Assembly: GCA_003008705.1 (NCBI GenBank)
Contig: PDUO01000024.1
Span: forward strand, 561,120-625,119
Length of the DNA stretch: 64,000 bases
Source: Pezicula radicicola
Lineage: Eukaryota; Ascomycota; Leotiomycetes; Helotiales; Dermateaceae
Direction: 5' to 3'
Numbering within the stretch: position 1 is the stretch's first letter; each line of letters begins with the position of its first letter. The position numbers were made by a program, and so were the translations under genes. The notes beneath the pieces were generated by a model, which had not been told where the DNA came from, ran no database searches, and saw nothing but the letters and a program-made list of their open reading frames with translations. This document shows, piece after piece, positions 48,461 through 59,836 of this stretch.

Positions 48461-51400
48461 TTAGTACCTAATCCTCTCTCTGAGAACCGGACTCTTGGCC
48501 CCCAGATCAAATACCAACCTATTCTTTTCATCAAGGCTAACTCCCCGATCTGTACACTCTATACCCACCCTCCTACAATGTGCCACCTCCTGTCTACTAA
48601 CACCACCCCTATCTCTCGGAATCCATAGTACCGGCGCCTCCTGAACCACACTCGGCGGCCAATACGCATCGCGTGCTGTTTCTCCCGGATACTCAGGATC
48701 GGGCCAATCCTTCGGTATCATTTTTGATAATATATGATGATCAGCGAAAACCTCGGGATGTAGCCATTTCAGGAGGAAGTTGGGCTTTACATCCGGGATG
48801 TAGGTAGGTGAGATCCATGGCGTCCAAAAGTCAATTTTGGACAGAATGGTTGTGAGAGGAGGAATGCCCACCGATGCGGCTGAATCCCGGACTTGCTGTT
48901 GTAGGGATTTTACTAGAAAGTTCATGGTTATCTTTCCACCTCTTTCCAGACCTTCCACAGCGCGCGTGTTTTCTTCACCTTCCTCCATGTCTTTCGATGT
49001 GGAGCGGAGATATTCTGGGAGATCAGCTTCGTTGGGTGGATGGAAATTACTGGGATCTTCTGGGTCCGGGATTGCAGCAGCAGCAGCAGCTTCAGCTTGT
49101 GCTGCTGCTACTTGATCGTACAGTTCTTGGACGGCGAGAGTTTTTGGGAGATTATATAGCAAGGGTCCCAGGGCATCATTGAGAGACACATGAACTAGAA
49201 AGGTGAATATCAAGAGACCAACCATTATGACTAATGGGCCAAAGGCAGACTGAAGGCCGAAGAGACCGAAGAGACAGATTTCGGCGAGGTAAACGCCTGT
49301 GAATGTTTGTTTCAGAGCGTGGGGATAGAGGGCACCTCGAGTATCGATTTCAGAGGAGTAGACATAAAGCAAGTTGTAGCGGTAGACGATGTAGACAATG
49401 TAGAAAGCGAGTGCCGCAAAGCCTAGAGTGAGGGGGGCAATCATGGAATAGCTGACGGCTGAGACAATGTCAATAATCTGCAGTTTAAGATTGATCTTTA
49501 GTTTCGAAGAGTACTGACCAATGACACCAATATTTGAAAACACGGGGTATACGCTCCCCCAACGTACCATTCTGAGTCTATGCCACCTGTTGGAGATGAA
49601 CCGCGGGTTGCCTGTCGTCTTTAGAACATAAAATCGCAACAGGCTCGGAAGATGTACAATTCTTGTTGCACTCATAGCCAGCCCTTGCAAAATGAAGTAA
49701 GAGACGTAAAAGTTTGAGGCCTTTGGGAGGTTCTGAGATAGCAAGTCTCTTGCCGACATTGGATCCGTAATAATTTTTGAGATGGCAGCAGAAGCGGCTG
49801 ATGTGAGGGTTGTGATGAGGAACACTTGTACTACTTGAAAGATAAAGTATGTCTGTTGCACGAAAAGCTCGACCATTGAGGAGGTTGGGACTCCAGCTTG
49901 CCTGGCACACACTTGTAATCTGTTAGCGTATTTCATATGCGGAATTTGGATACTCACTTCTCATCAGACCAGGTACCAGCGCCATCAAGCCTGCCAAGGC
50001 GAGGGCTGGCACCATACCGCTTATAAACCCAAGTACCGGTGCTGGCAGCTTGTCGATCCAGTGTAAAAAGAACACCTTCGTGCTCAAAAATTTGACGTTG
50101 GAGATGATTCCGATCAAGGCAGCGGGTATCGACCAGAATATTACCATTACAGCAATGAAGCCATTGACGGCGAAACCACGAATAATTCGCTCCCACCAAA
50201 ACATCCTTAGGGCACTCCATTGAATCTCCTGTGGTCGCAACCCGATGATAAAGGGCTGCATGTGAAATGCTCGATGATGTGCTAGGGATTGGTAGGCGCT
50301 TTGCGCATCGGTTTGAGTATCGAATTCTATGAAAGCAGCCGGTATGGGTCTATCTTTCCCAGACTTATGCTGCCTGCGCAGCTTTGCGATTCTTGGAGCC
50401 AGTTCTTTCAATCTGTTGCGTGTCCATTTAATGGTATCAACTCTCCTTCCATAGTTTGCTAATGGGCGGTGGCTTGGGCGGGATTCTGCAGGTATCCATT
50501 GAGCTGCAACAGAGCCATTTACATCTGGAGGTGGGCCATCACGGCCAAATCCATGGTTTCCCCATTTCAACTCAAGAATTTTGTTGGAGTTTGATTGAGA
50601 TGAAGGCGATTCCATACTGCCGATAGCTGAAGTGGTGAACAGCTCATCAGATTGCCGAGCTTCGTTAGAATGATGAGCATCAGGTATTGCAACCCGTCTT
50701 ACGGATGAGATAACATGTTGCTCATCATCCTTTTGGTTTTGCGCATCATTTGACTTTTTGGTTTCGTATGATTCACGCCCATTGTCAAAGGCAACACCCT
50801 CCTCGATATCTGGATGGCCAGTCTTTGCCTTTTTGGTACGCTCCAAGTTGGCCATTTTTATCAATTCAATTTCAGCCTTCTCAAGACGGAACGTTGTCTG
50901 ATCTCTTTCCCTAACCAAATCGTCGAGGTCTTCGGTATCTCTTGGAATCCAAACATTTCTGACGGAGTCTCCAAAGACCTTGCGCAACTTCGCTTCGTCC
51001 AGGACCTGCTGTGGTACGCAAGTAAACAGCACTGTTCTAGAAGAGAGACGATTTGCATAATAAGGAGCGATGAGATACCCTTGGCGGAGGTTGATGTAAT
51101 AAACACACTCTCTTGATATCATATACATAATAAAACCTGTGCTAATGTTAGTGAGGGTTCGATTAACATAGCCATGCTTACCTACCAAAGTATATCCAAG
51201 CTAAGAATGCATGCACATAATACCAACTGGGATTTATGATATTTCCAAATGTAAGCTTATCCAATTGGCGATTGCCCATCCCCCCATATGAGTGGAGAGG
51301 GAGTAGCACAGGCCATACGATGCAAATGCCTACGGCACATATCACACCGAGAACCTTTAGATAGCGCAGAAACAAGAAGCCATCAAGAGAAGACTGGTTG

Positions 51401-51868
51401 AGCACGGCCGTATCTGGGACCTTGAAAAAGGGTACCAGCCAATTGAACCACCCCGAAGGCAATGGTGCACTCCGTTCGCTGTAAGCTTATTGATTAGTGA
51501 TAATGCTATTCTGCTGGAGGTAATGCTGCTCGCTAAATGACAACATACTGGGCGTGTAAGCTGGACAAGAATGTCCTCGGAGAGTAGACTCGAGGGCACC
51601 TTCGACGAAATATGAAGAGGAACAAGAGGCATATCACGGTGTAAATGGTCACGGGGATCAGTGTCGCGAAGAGCTGTGAAAACGAAGCCGAGTTGGTGCC
51701 TGATGTAAGAGAGGTAACCTTGGTACTTGTTGAATTGTCTCGTGATGAACCAACTCTAGGATCACTGCTCTGATTCTGTGTTCGATGCTCGTCAGTAGTG
51801 ACACAATACTGCCATGCTTCCTTATCTCCGAGGGGCTGGGGTTGATGTTGGGGCTGATGCTCACAATA
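48461..51868 (-). CDS. CSC1/OSCA-type (DUF221) calcium-permeable channel
   Basis: A multi-pass protein of the CSC1/OSCA/TMEM63 family, stress- or tension-gated cation channels; fungal members include Csc1, Rsn1 and Phm7. Confident minus-strand exons are: the N-terminal exon ending at 51549, 51478-51186, 51134-49958, and 49911 to 48461 with a further intron near 49530. The first helix is LIPVTIYTVICLLFLFIF, followed by RVYSPRTFLSSL and LPSGWFNWLVPFFKVPD. A long cytosolic segment holds YINLRQGYLIAPYYANRLSS and the RNA-binding-like fold ending AAFIEFDTQTDAQSAYQSL. The channel core follows, including LPKASNFYVSYFILQGL and AVSYSMIAPLTLGFAALAFY. An Ala/Gln-rich tract encoded by CAG repeats sits near 49075-49115. 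The frame is open to about 51868 but has no ATG, so the true start must lie in an unresolved 5' exon; the end given is the limit of the open frame. Confidence 0.9.
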
Positions 51869-52042
51869 TCATCGCGCTTGATGAATTCCAAGCTCGCGAT
51901 CAGGTTGGAGAGAAACAAATGGGCCATTCTGGCAATGTCCTGTACTGGTTCAGACACCCAAAGGGCACAGCGGTGTAAGGACGTCTCCTCCCATTGAGCT
52001 GAGCTGAGCTGAGGGCTACCTTTTTGATGATGTGGGGAGTGG

Positions 52043-52066
52043 CCAGCCAGCCAGCCAGCCAGCCAG
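52043..52066. repeat. CCAG tetramer repeat
   Basis: Six perfect CCAG units in the divergent promoter region. Confidence 0.9.
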
Positions 52067-52263
52067 CCCCAATGAGGCTGTTGGATGCGCGGGAGAGGGG
52101 CATTTCGTCGACCATGGTAAAAAAATTCAGGGGTAGTTCGGCTCTTCCCACAACCAACCACACACCACAAAACCACAAGATCGACTTGGGTCTCCCCTGC
52201 CACTGCCTCTGCCCCTGCCCCTGCCTCTTAACTTCACATTCGAACAACTACTACACGACCATA

Positions 52264-52315
52264 AAGTACAGTACATACAGTACAGTTCAGAGCACAGCGG
52301 AGTACAGTACGAAGG
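52264..52315. repeat. cluster of AGTACAGTAC words
   Basis: AGTACAGTAC, ATACAGTACAG and GGAGTACAGTACGAAG occur within 52 bp, in the promoter region of the 2EXR gene. Single copies of the same word occur elsewhere in intergenic DNA of this window. Confidence 0.6.
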
Positions 52316-52537
52316 TAAGATAAGGGAAGGGAAGGGAAGGTAGGGTATAATTTTACGCACATCTCTGATTTTGGTAGTATAACTACGCGTACGAAGTACA
52401 TCAGTGCTTACCTGACTGAACACCGCGCTTCTCTCTCTAGGCTCCCATCTCTATATACTTCCCAACCCCCCTCAGCGTCATGAGCAGGCCACGGCACTAT
52501 CGACCTTGAATCTCCCAAATCGTGAGCGGTCTTCGCC

Positions 52538-53542
52538 ATGTCGAACGTTGATGTTGAGGCCCTGCGCTCAGCAATTGCCCGGCTTGAAGCCGCTCAAGAC
52601 GAATTCCTTTTATTTCCAGACCTGCCGCGAGAAATCCGATTGTTGGTCTGGGAACACGCATTGCCTGGACCGCGAATTGTGAATGTCGAAGCCGCTCCTG
52701 TCCCATTTCCTCCACCCGCAAGGGTTTTTCGCAACGATAATAGCCCCGATAGTTCCTTTGGTATACCTGATGAATACAGAAGATTCCTCGAGGTTGTGGA
52801 ACGCGATACAGATAGCAGTTTGAAGGAAACGGAACCGTTAGCCCTATATTATGATCCAGTCACTGCGAAAATCGTCGGCTTGTCGCGGACTGTATATAAG
52901 TACCAAACAGCTTCGGATGCAGAAAGGCTACACAACGATGATTGGAATGGAGATCAGTCTCTGCTGCGAGGAAGTGAGGTTCCAGCGCTGCTCCATACAT
53001 GCCGAGATGCACGCGAAGTAGCCCTACGGGCATTCGCGTTCTGTTTCGCGATCCAGCCTACCGACACATCCATCACCTTCCAAAAGTGGGACAATTTTCC
53101 ATCTTTGGAACGTTCATATGACGCCGAGATTGTCCCACACTCAACCATGGCATCCCCTGGTGTCCGATTCCAACCAGGCTGTGATACAATATGCTTGCCC
53201 TCCCCAACAGCTTGGCCTAGTATATTTGCTCGCTTCGAGATGCGCGGAACAGAAAACATCAAATCGCTTGCTGTACCTTTCGAGTACTATGAGGTACAAA
53301 TGAAGCACGATTTCAACGTGAAAGGCATTTCAAACGGAGCTTTGAGGTATCCGGGTTTGGAGGAACTGATACTGTATTTTAATAGCGAAGATATTACCGA
53401 GATGGGAGGTTTGTCTGGCGACAGTTGGAGTACGCTGATCGCAGAGGAGCTCCAAAAGCACTCGACCCAGAAGTCTTTGCCGACTGTTAGAGTGGTAGAA
53501 GAGAGTGAGTTCCGAACCACGCGGGGCTTGCAGCAGACATAA
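52538..53542 (+). CDS. 2EXR-domain protein
   Basis: A single-exon 334-residue protein with the fungal 2EXR domain: LFPDLPREIRLLVWEHALPG at about residues 26-45 is its defining N-terminal block, and ALLHTCRDAREVALRAFAF at about 148-166 is the conserved mid segment. The name comes from the ExR motifs; the block resembles a degenerate F-box, and the family is expanded in Pezizomycotina, but no biochemical function is established. No signal peptide or membrane segment is visible. The next gene downstream, 458 nt away and in the same orientation, is a HET gene. The start is the first in-frame ATG, followed by a short predicted coiled-coil VEALRSAIARLEAAQ. Confidence 0.85.
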   Translation: MSNVDVEALRSAIARLEAAQDEFLLFPDLPREIRLLVWEHALPGPRIVNVEAAPVPFPPPARVFRNDNSPDSSFGIPDEYRRFLEVVERDTDSSLKETEPLALYYDPVTAKIVGLSRTVYKYQTASDAERLHNDDWNGDQSLLRGSEVPALLHTCRDAREVALRAFAFCFAIQPTDTSITFQKWDNFPSLERSYDAEIVPHSTMASPGVRFQPGCDTICLPSPTAWPSIFARFEMRGTENIKSLAVPFEYYEVQMKHDFNVKGISNGALRYPGLEELILYFNSEDITEMGGLSGDSWSTLIAEELQKHSTQKSLPTVRVVEESEFRTTRGLQQT

Positions 53543-53999
53543 ATTTTACCTTTCATCCTACTCGTTACTTGCAGTACTGCAAATGCAATCTTCACTTTCA
53601 TATTTCATCGATCGACATTGTGGAGGTTCAGTTGCTCTTAGCAATGCAGTAGGTAGTAATCCTTTATTGATCATCGAGTCACCTTCTCAAGAGAGTGATG
53701 TTCGCCAACCACCCTATGCCTCCTGGCGCGTCTCTAATACTTTAAACAGAACCTGCATATGGTGGTGGATTGAGTTACTTAACTCATCTCAGTTCTATGA
53801 TTGAAGAATCATATCGGCGTTATTGCTACTAAAAGAAAGACACAAAGGAGGACCAATCACAGGGACGGGAACCCCGCTTTAATAAGCAGTGTGTGGTCAG
53901 CTTGACCTATTGTAGGTAGTTAGCCTGTGACAAGAACAATAGCGCGGCTCCAACCGCATCGCTTGGCTCAAAACACGACCACTCCATGTTTTCTTTGGA
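53543..53999. other. intergenic region between 2EXR and HET genes
   Basis: It holds the 3' end of the 2EXR transcript and the HET promoter. No repeat, RNA gene or convincing open frame was found. Confidence 0.5.
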
Positions 54000-56198
54000 A
54001 TGGACACTCAAGCCACCTATGAGTACACTGCCTTGACTGGGTCCGATGCCCTACGTCTAGCACTTTTGGAGCCTTCCCCGACTGTATCCGCGCCATTACA
54101 GTGCTCTCTGGTAAGCACCACTTTGAGAGATTGTTGGGAAGACGTCCTTGAACACTACATCGCACTATCGTACGTCTGGGGCAACGAATCCGATACTGCA
54201 GATATTAATGTCGAGGGCAAGCGCCTGACCATCACAACCTCTCTGGACTCTGCTCTTCGTCATATCCGTGACCCGAAGAGGGTAGTCAGGATATGGGCGG
54301 ATGGAGCCTGTATCAACCAAGCAGATGTTGCTGAGCGGAATCAACAAGTCCAACAAATGGCTGGTATCTATAAACTTGCTAAGAGTACAATTTTATTTCT
54401 TGGGGAGTCAACACCAGAGATAGCCGGCATCTTCAAAGCATTGCCTAGCGTCAGTATTGCCTTTGCGGACCGGACTCGATCAGTCAGCTGGCATATTAGC
54501 TCAGACTCAAAGTCTCATCCACATCGGGAAGCAATTGAGAGGTATATTCTAACCAAATCATGGTTTTACAGAGTGTGGATTTTACAGGAATTCGTATTAT
54601 CCCAAGATCCTTGGATACAATGCGGGCAGCTGCGTATAAGATGGGACATATTGTGGTTCCATTTGGGTTACCCCAAGCTTCCATTAGAGCTTCATGGCGA
54701 CGATAACCCGATGGATAGAACAAGCCCTCGTGTTGCCCATATTCCGTATCCTGCAGAGATCCAATATACACATCCTCCAGAGACCCAATTTCCCGGTGGC
54801 CACATATTCGAGGAACATAAGCGTGTGGTGAAAGCGCCCAAAACGGAGGACAGAGCAAGGGATAATTTCATGGGCATGGTCGCGACTCGTGAAAAGTTTG
54901 ATGTCAACCACGCTACAGAGCCATCGTCTGAAGATGGTGTTATTGGTCCCTGGCACATGTTATTGAGGTTGAGAAGAGGTATTGGTGTTTCTGACCCGCG
55001 AGACTTGATCTAAGGACATCTTGGTATAATTTCGGAAAACAACGAGTTGGCTCAACTGCAAGTTGACTATGGCAAGTCCTGCTCCCAGTTATTTACAGAA
55101 GTTGCGCAACAAATCATAATTGCTGAAGGTAGCTGGGTATGGCTCTTATCTGACGTCGAAAGCGTTGATTTCAAAGATCGTAGACCTGGATTGCCTTCCT
55201 GGGCACCAGACTGGTCAGTGGAATACCCTATCATTAACACCAACCCGAGGCAATATGATCAAAATCTCGCAACGGACCAAGGCAACTTTCTACGCAGATA
55301 TTACTCTTTAACAAACTTGACCGATGTCTCCCCTGTTTTGACTTGTTTTGGATTGTGTACTCGACAACTTGTCACAACGTATCCCAAGTCATCTTGGCCC
55401 ACATGCGCAGAAAGCATCAGCGATATGGATATTGGATTCTACACCTACATTCATCACCCGATGAATCCCGAGGACGATGCATTGGCGAACCGTATTATAA
55501 AGTCTTGTGAAAGCCTAATAAAGGATTGGCAGAAACTTCTTGGCGATGTTTTTTCGCTGACTCTCACACCGTCCTTTATTTCGCCAAGGTTCGCACCTCC
55601 AGAAGACTGTTATATCTCTATCGGGGTCCTAGGTCACCTAGCTCTATTCGACACTACAAGCTCAGCTCCGCATTTCCCCAACAATGCTGTACAATTCATA
55701 ATAGCACGTCTAATCATTGCGGAGTTGCATGACCATGGACCATCAGACTATGATGGGATGAGCCTGGCAGTCTTTCATAAACACTATGTGGCAATGGTTC
55801 CCAAAACTACAAGGCCAGGCGATGTATTATGTCACTTCGAAGGCGTGATAGACCTATACGTTCTACGGCCTGCGCCAGAGAAAAGGCATCTCCACGTAAC
55901 CGAGGAGGTAAATTCCGCTTTCGATTCATTTGTTCATTCAAAAACTCCCGGATCGGAGAGACGAAGTATGCAGGACGATGTAGGAGAAGAGGTGGATCCA
56001 GAAATACAGCATTGGCCCTTTAGAGTTGATGACTTCTATTTCATCGGCCAGGCGATTGTAGAACTTCCGCCTCTCCGGAATGACTATTTTACAAGGAGGA
56101 CTAAGGCTAAGATAGGGTATCAGCAGGAAGACGAGAAGGTATCAGATTATATTAATCGGTATCTCATGTCTGGGTACAGATTGCTTGCTTTACACTGA
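54000..56198 (+). pseudogene. HET-domain protein with one in-frame stop codon
   Basis: Heterokaryon-incompatibility (HET) domain proteins trigger cell death when unlike hyphae fuse. The whole frame 54000-56198 is a single exon of 733 codons interrupted only by TAA at 55011-55013 (codon 338). HET signatures are YIALSYVWGNESD, RIWADGACINQADVAERNQQ and VQQMAGIYKLAKSTILFLGE in the first part, and LPSWAPDWSVEYP after the stop. The stop falls in the conserved DPRDxIYGLLG motif: the sequence reads DPRDLI, stop, GHLGI, so the stop replaces the invariant Tyr and one base separates TAA from a Tyr codon. Everything downstream stays open for 394 codons and looks conserved, so the break is probably recent, allelic or an error; readthrough is possible but unsupported. 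The truncated product would keep the first 337 residues. Confidence 0.88.
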
Positions 56199-56806
56199 TC
56201 AAGTCGAAATTTGGAAACGCTCATCGATATGGACCTATATGGCGGTAAAATTTCAGGCGCGCTCTCTATCATGATTGCTTGAAAATTGTCATCCTAACAA
56301 GCTATTCTCGACAGTGCTCGCAATAGCATTGTTCAAGACAAGAACGTTGAAGAGACTATGGAGTATTTAGGAGTAGTGATACGTATCTCGAAGAGATCAG
56401 CCTTAGCAGAGCGGATAATCAAGGAATATTGAACCAAAATACGCTAGGGTAGTTATACGTAAGAAATGGAAGATGCAATCGCTTCGATTATCACCGAAAT
56501 ATCTATTCAGCGATTTTCTCTTTCCAGAAACTAACGATTTTGGGTTGAGGCTGACGTAGTATCACCCTTTCGAAGTCATCAAAAATGTCTCCCAACTCGT
56601 CGAGGCCGGCGCATACCAGTATAAATTGGAACAGCAATGATGAAGCGACAAAGGCTCACGGCACATGGCGTAGCGCTTAGATTGAGAGTTGACAAGATAA
56701 TCTCTAGAAATCACCATTTATTATTTCTCAGGGAAAGTCCCGCTTGTACTCCTGGCTAAACTCTCTGCTCAAACTTGGCATTTTATGATCTTCTCTACAA
56801 TCCATC
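56199..56806. other. intergenic region after HET gene
   Basis: No supported gene or repeat. It contains the 3' ends of the HET gene (plus) and the F-box gene (minus), which are convergent. Confidence 0.5.
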
Positions 56807-57741
56807 TCATTGTTCTTTACAATCACTACGGCACATCTGCACCAGATGTATAAGCTTAGCCATGTTCACAGGGGCAAAGTCAATCTCAACACTCTCATAC
56901 GCCAAGCTCTTATGTTCTGGCTTCATCGAGTTGTAAACGCCTGGTATAGGCATAGACAGATCCATGACAAGTGTAACTTTATCACCCACTTCAAAATGTC
57001 CTTCGTCCTTCATCTCATTCCTAGCTTGTTCTGGATCAATTCCATCCTATTCTTAATCAGTATTTCATTTCATTTCAAAAAGAAAAACCAAAAAAAAACC
57101 ACAATACTTACAACACCTGGCAAAATATCATCCCTAACCTCTCTATCAATCACCCCTGTCGATTTCTCCAGAGGAAACATCCTCCAAAGTAACGCAAACC
57201 CAGAATTAGATTTACAAGCCGTCTCCCAAGCAAGATCATACAACAACCCCATCCTAACCCCCCCCTCAAAAACCATCTCACAAACCTCACCAGGTGACAT
57301 CCCAGGTTTCTTGAAAACCCCAGTCGGATTCATCTTAACAATTTCGAGAATTATAGGTGCTGGCTGTACAGGTAACATATTCCTCCACGATGCTTTTTCG
57401 TACATGGCACATCGTGGTGGTCCGCCTAATGCAAAGGAGAAATCATTCGAGTAATCCAAGATTCTGGTTATTTTTTTATTGACTAGTTTGAACCATGCTC
57501 TGAAGGGTTCTTGGAGGAGCGGGTTTAGCATGGGGGGTTGATTGTTTGAGTTTTTTGTGATGTCTGTCGGGATGGGAGTGAAGAAGAGGGTTTGTTGGAG
57601 TGTGGATGAGGTTTTGATTGTGTTTTTCCAGTATTGATTTACGCGTTGGGCGTTTATTAGGAGGTCTTTTGGGGGGAGAAAAGTGAGGATTTCGGTGAGG
57701 AGTTCGGTGTTTTGGAGGACGGATTCCATGGTGTTTGGCAT
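56807..57741 (-). CDS. F-box protein
   Basis: A two-exon gene on the minus strand: 57112-57741 and 56807-57046, joined in phase over a 65-nt intron, giving 289 residues. The N-terminus NTELLTEILTFLPPKDLLIN followed by AQRVNQYWKNTI is an F-box, the segment by which such proteins dock on Skp1 in SCF ubiquitin ligases. The remainder (a RAWFKLVNKK block, a Trp/Met-rich centre, and FEVGDKVTLVMDLSMPIPGV in exon 2) is of the kind found in Pezizomycotina F-box paralogues whose targets are unknown; no WD or LRR repeats are present. An in-frame Met at residue 5 is a possible alternative start. The gene is convergent with the HET gene. Confidence 0.8.
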
Positions 57742-58456
57742 TTTGGGGATGGGATATTAGAGATTTGGGGGAGAAAAGGATATTGGAGGTTTTGTATGGA
57801 GATAGATAACAGGTTTTTATATTTGGTCCTGTGCCGTAGAAGGTTGGAAGGGAATAGTCTGGTGAGTTAAGCGATTGGTTATTTGCTTGTGGGATGAGAG
57901 GAAGCCTGGACCTTGCTGCCTGTTGCACTGACTTTTTGTGGGGAACTTTTAGGCGTTCAGTCGCTAGTCGCTTAAATAACATACCTATTTACAGTACTGG
58001 TACGTGGATAAACTGGTCCTAAGAATCCTTACTTAATTTAAATTCGTTGTCTATCTCGTGACTATCTGAGTTCTGGAATGATCAAGACATAGGTGAGTAC
58101 CCCTTTGGTAATTGAGGTAGCTTGCTTGAGAAAGACGGTTGCGGAAGGCAGACTCTCCCAGACCCTGTCAAAAGTTACTTCAGGTGTTGGTTGGCTCGTA
58201 TCGATGCCTATGTGCGTTTGTATGTCAACTTCCTGAGAGTAGTCTATTCGAGGATTTGTTTTAAAATTGAAATTATCATTCCCTCTGTCGCCTTTTCTTG
58301 CGCGCTTCCATCGATATCTCTGGATCCCGCAGTTAATAGAGCCCAACTCGAAGGGAACGGTGCAGTATACTTCGGGCTTACCGCAAGTGTTTGGTTTCTA
58401 AGAAGACTCGTTGCACGTTGATGCAATGGTGGAACGTCAATCAAGTCAAATCAAGT
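57742..58456. other. intergenic region with overlapping chance frames
   Basis: It includes the F-box promoter. Open frames near 58062-58444 overlap on both strands and match no family; a minus-strand one might belong to the degraded gene next to it. Confidence 0.4.
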
Positions 58457-58855
58457 TTAGTCGAGTCTTGTGTGACGAGTAATGGTCAAAGACATGTTAG
58501 AAGTCGAAAGAGTTCGTAGTAAAGTGGCTGCCTTCCCGAAATTGAACTCATTGGCATTCTCTCTCTTTTGCTCCAAGGCCTGAATGGCCTCCTTAATGAG
58601 GGAGGTAGCTCTTTCATTGATATCTGTCCTTCGCATGCTGACAAGGTCAGTGAAGATATATTGACGAGCAGCCTAGGGTATCACTTGCACTAATTCTGGT
58701 ACTCCTAAAGACAGATCGCTAGCAAGATTTTGGATGAGAGCGCATTTTTCAGCGAGAACGGTGCCCCTAGTGCTCTGGGAGACATCAATTGCAAATAAAA
58801 TGTAGCAAGCCTCAAATGAGGCTAAGCCGAGAGTCAGCCGAGCAAAAAACAAGGT
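58457..58855 (-). pseudogene. fragment of a von Willebrand A-like domain protein
   Basis: A minus-strand frame of about 130 codons is open except for one TAG at 58673-58675. Its first half reads ACYILFAIDVSQSTRGTVLA: a hydrophobic strand followed by DxSxS, the metal-site signature that opens vWA domains. After the stop it continues RQYIFTDLVSMRRTDINERA and a helical Glu/Lys-rich segment. No ATG or flanking exons could be attached. It is probably a remnant of a larger gene in the nonself-recognition segment. The vWA reading rests on one short motif and could be wrong. Confidence 0.4.
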
Positions 58856-59824
58856 CTAAAATTATACGTTCCTACTAGTGCCTATGATTTCTCAGAAGCC
58901 TACCCTGAAAAATCTATGATACTAGAACTAACTGTGGCATCATAATCAGTTGGTTTTGTTAAGTCTTAACGACTTTTGGATTTCTTTTAGGGAAGAAACC
59001 AAAAGGCAGCATTGGATCCCATCGCAAGTCAGCCGCCGCTTAGCAAACAAAGTAAAAATAGAACGACAATGTCAAATCGCAGCCATATTGTTGAATAGTT
59101 CCTGGGAGCAACTTGTGAAGTCTGTATATGCACAGAGCAAGGAACTGCGGAAATAGGCGACTTTGTAGTTAGAGAGGAACTGTCACATGACGCTTCCCAG
59201 AAAGCATCTTAATGTTTGAATGATGAGATGAAAGTTACTTTGTTTGAGATCTTCATTCCGTACAACTCAATTAGTGTGACTTAAACCGGCTAGTCATACT
59301 GAGACATAAAGATGCTGAGCTCTGAGGGTGGTGTTTTGGTGATAGTCATGTGATCGGCCCCCCTTTACTGAAAATAGGCTTGGCACTCTCGCTCTTCAAC
59401 TACCTACAGAACACAACACTTATTTTACCCAAAACCAATCCCCATCTCCGATTAAACTACTTTATACTGTACGTGATAATATAGGGCTAGAAATTGGAGA
59501 TGCAGAAGTCGACACGGCTTCTCAACGTTAGCTATTTGAGAACTAAATCGAGAAATTAGGGGTAGTTGGTCTATACATGTACGAAACTTGACACATTCTT
59601 TTATCAAGTGTAGTGCTAACAATATTTCTAATGTTAGATGAGGCTGCAACGTTGGCAGTCACATGCTCTACAAAATAGGAGGGTTATACCTCAGCTTCAG
59701 CCTCAGCAACAGGTTCACAACTACTTGGCATCAACCACATGTGCCTTTTCAACTTAAAGTAACATCGAACGAGTCTAACACTGAAAATTCTCATTCCATC
59801 GCTTTCTAATCTTGTCCAAACTCC
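58856..59824. other. gene-poor interval before the HeLo-like gene
   Basis: A 68-codon plus-strand frame without ATG (58950-59156, containing WIPSQVSRRLANK) is unassigned and could be a fragment of a degraded gene. The rest is promoter-like DNA with no further feature seen. Confidence 0.4.
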
Positions 59825-59836
59825 TTGACAATCGCT

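Larger units (their letters stand above)
51869..52537. other. divergent promoter region with short repeats
   Basis: This lies between the minus-strand channel gene and the plus-strand 2EXR gene. It holds GAGCT units (51996-52012), six CCAG units (52043-52066), CTGCC(C/T) units near 52200-52228, and a cluster of AGTACAGTAC words at 52264-52315. The unresolved 5' exon of the channel gene is probably here; one candidate is an open segment beginning near 52114 on the minus strand. Confidence 0.5.

Noticed and set aside
58062..58444. overlapping frames of 94 and 99 codons on opposite strands
   Set aside because: No domain, no splice support, and they overlap each other.
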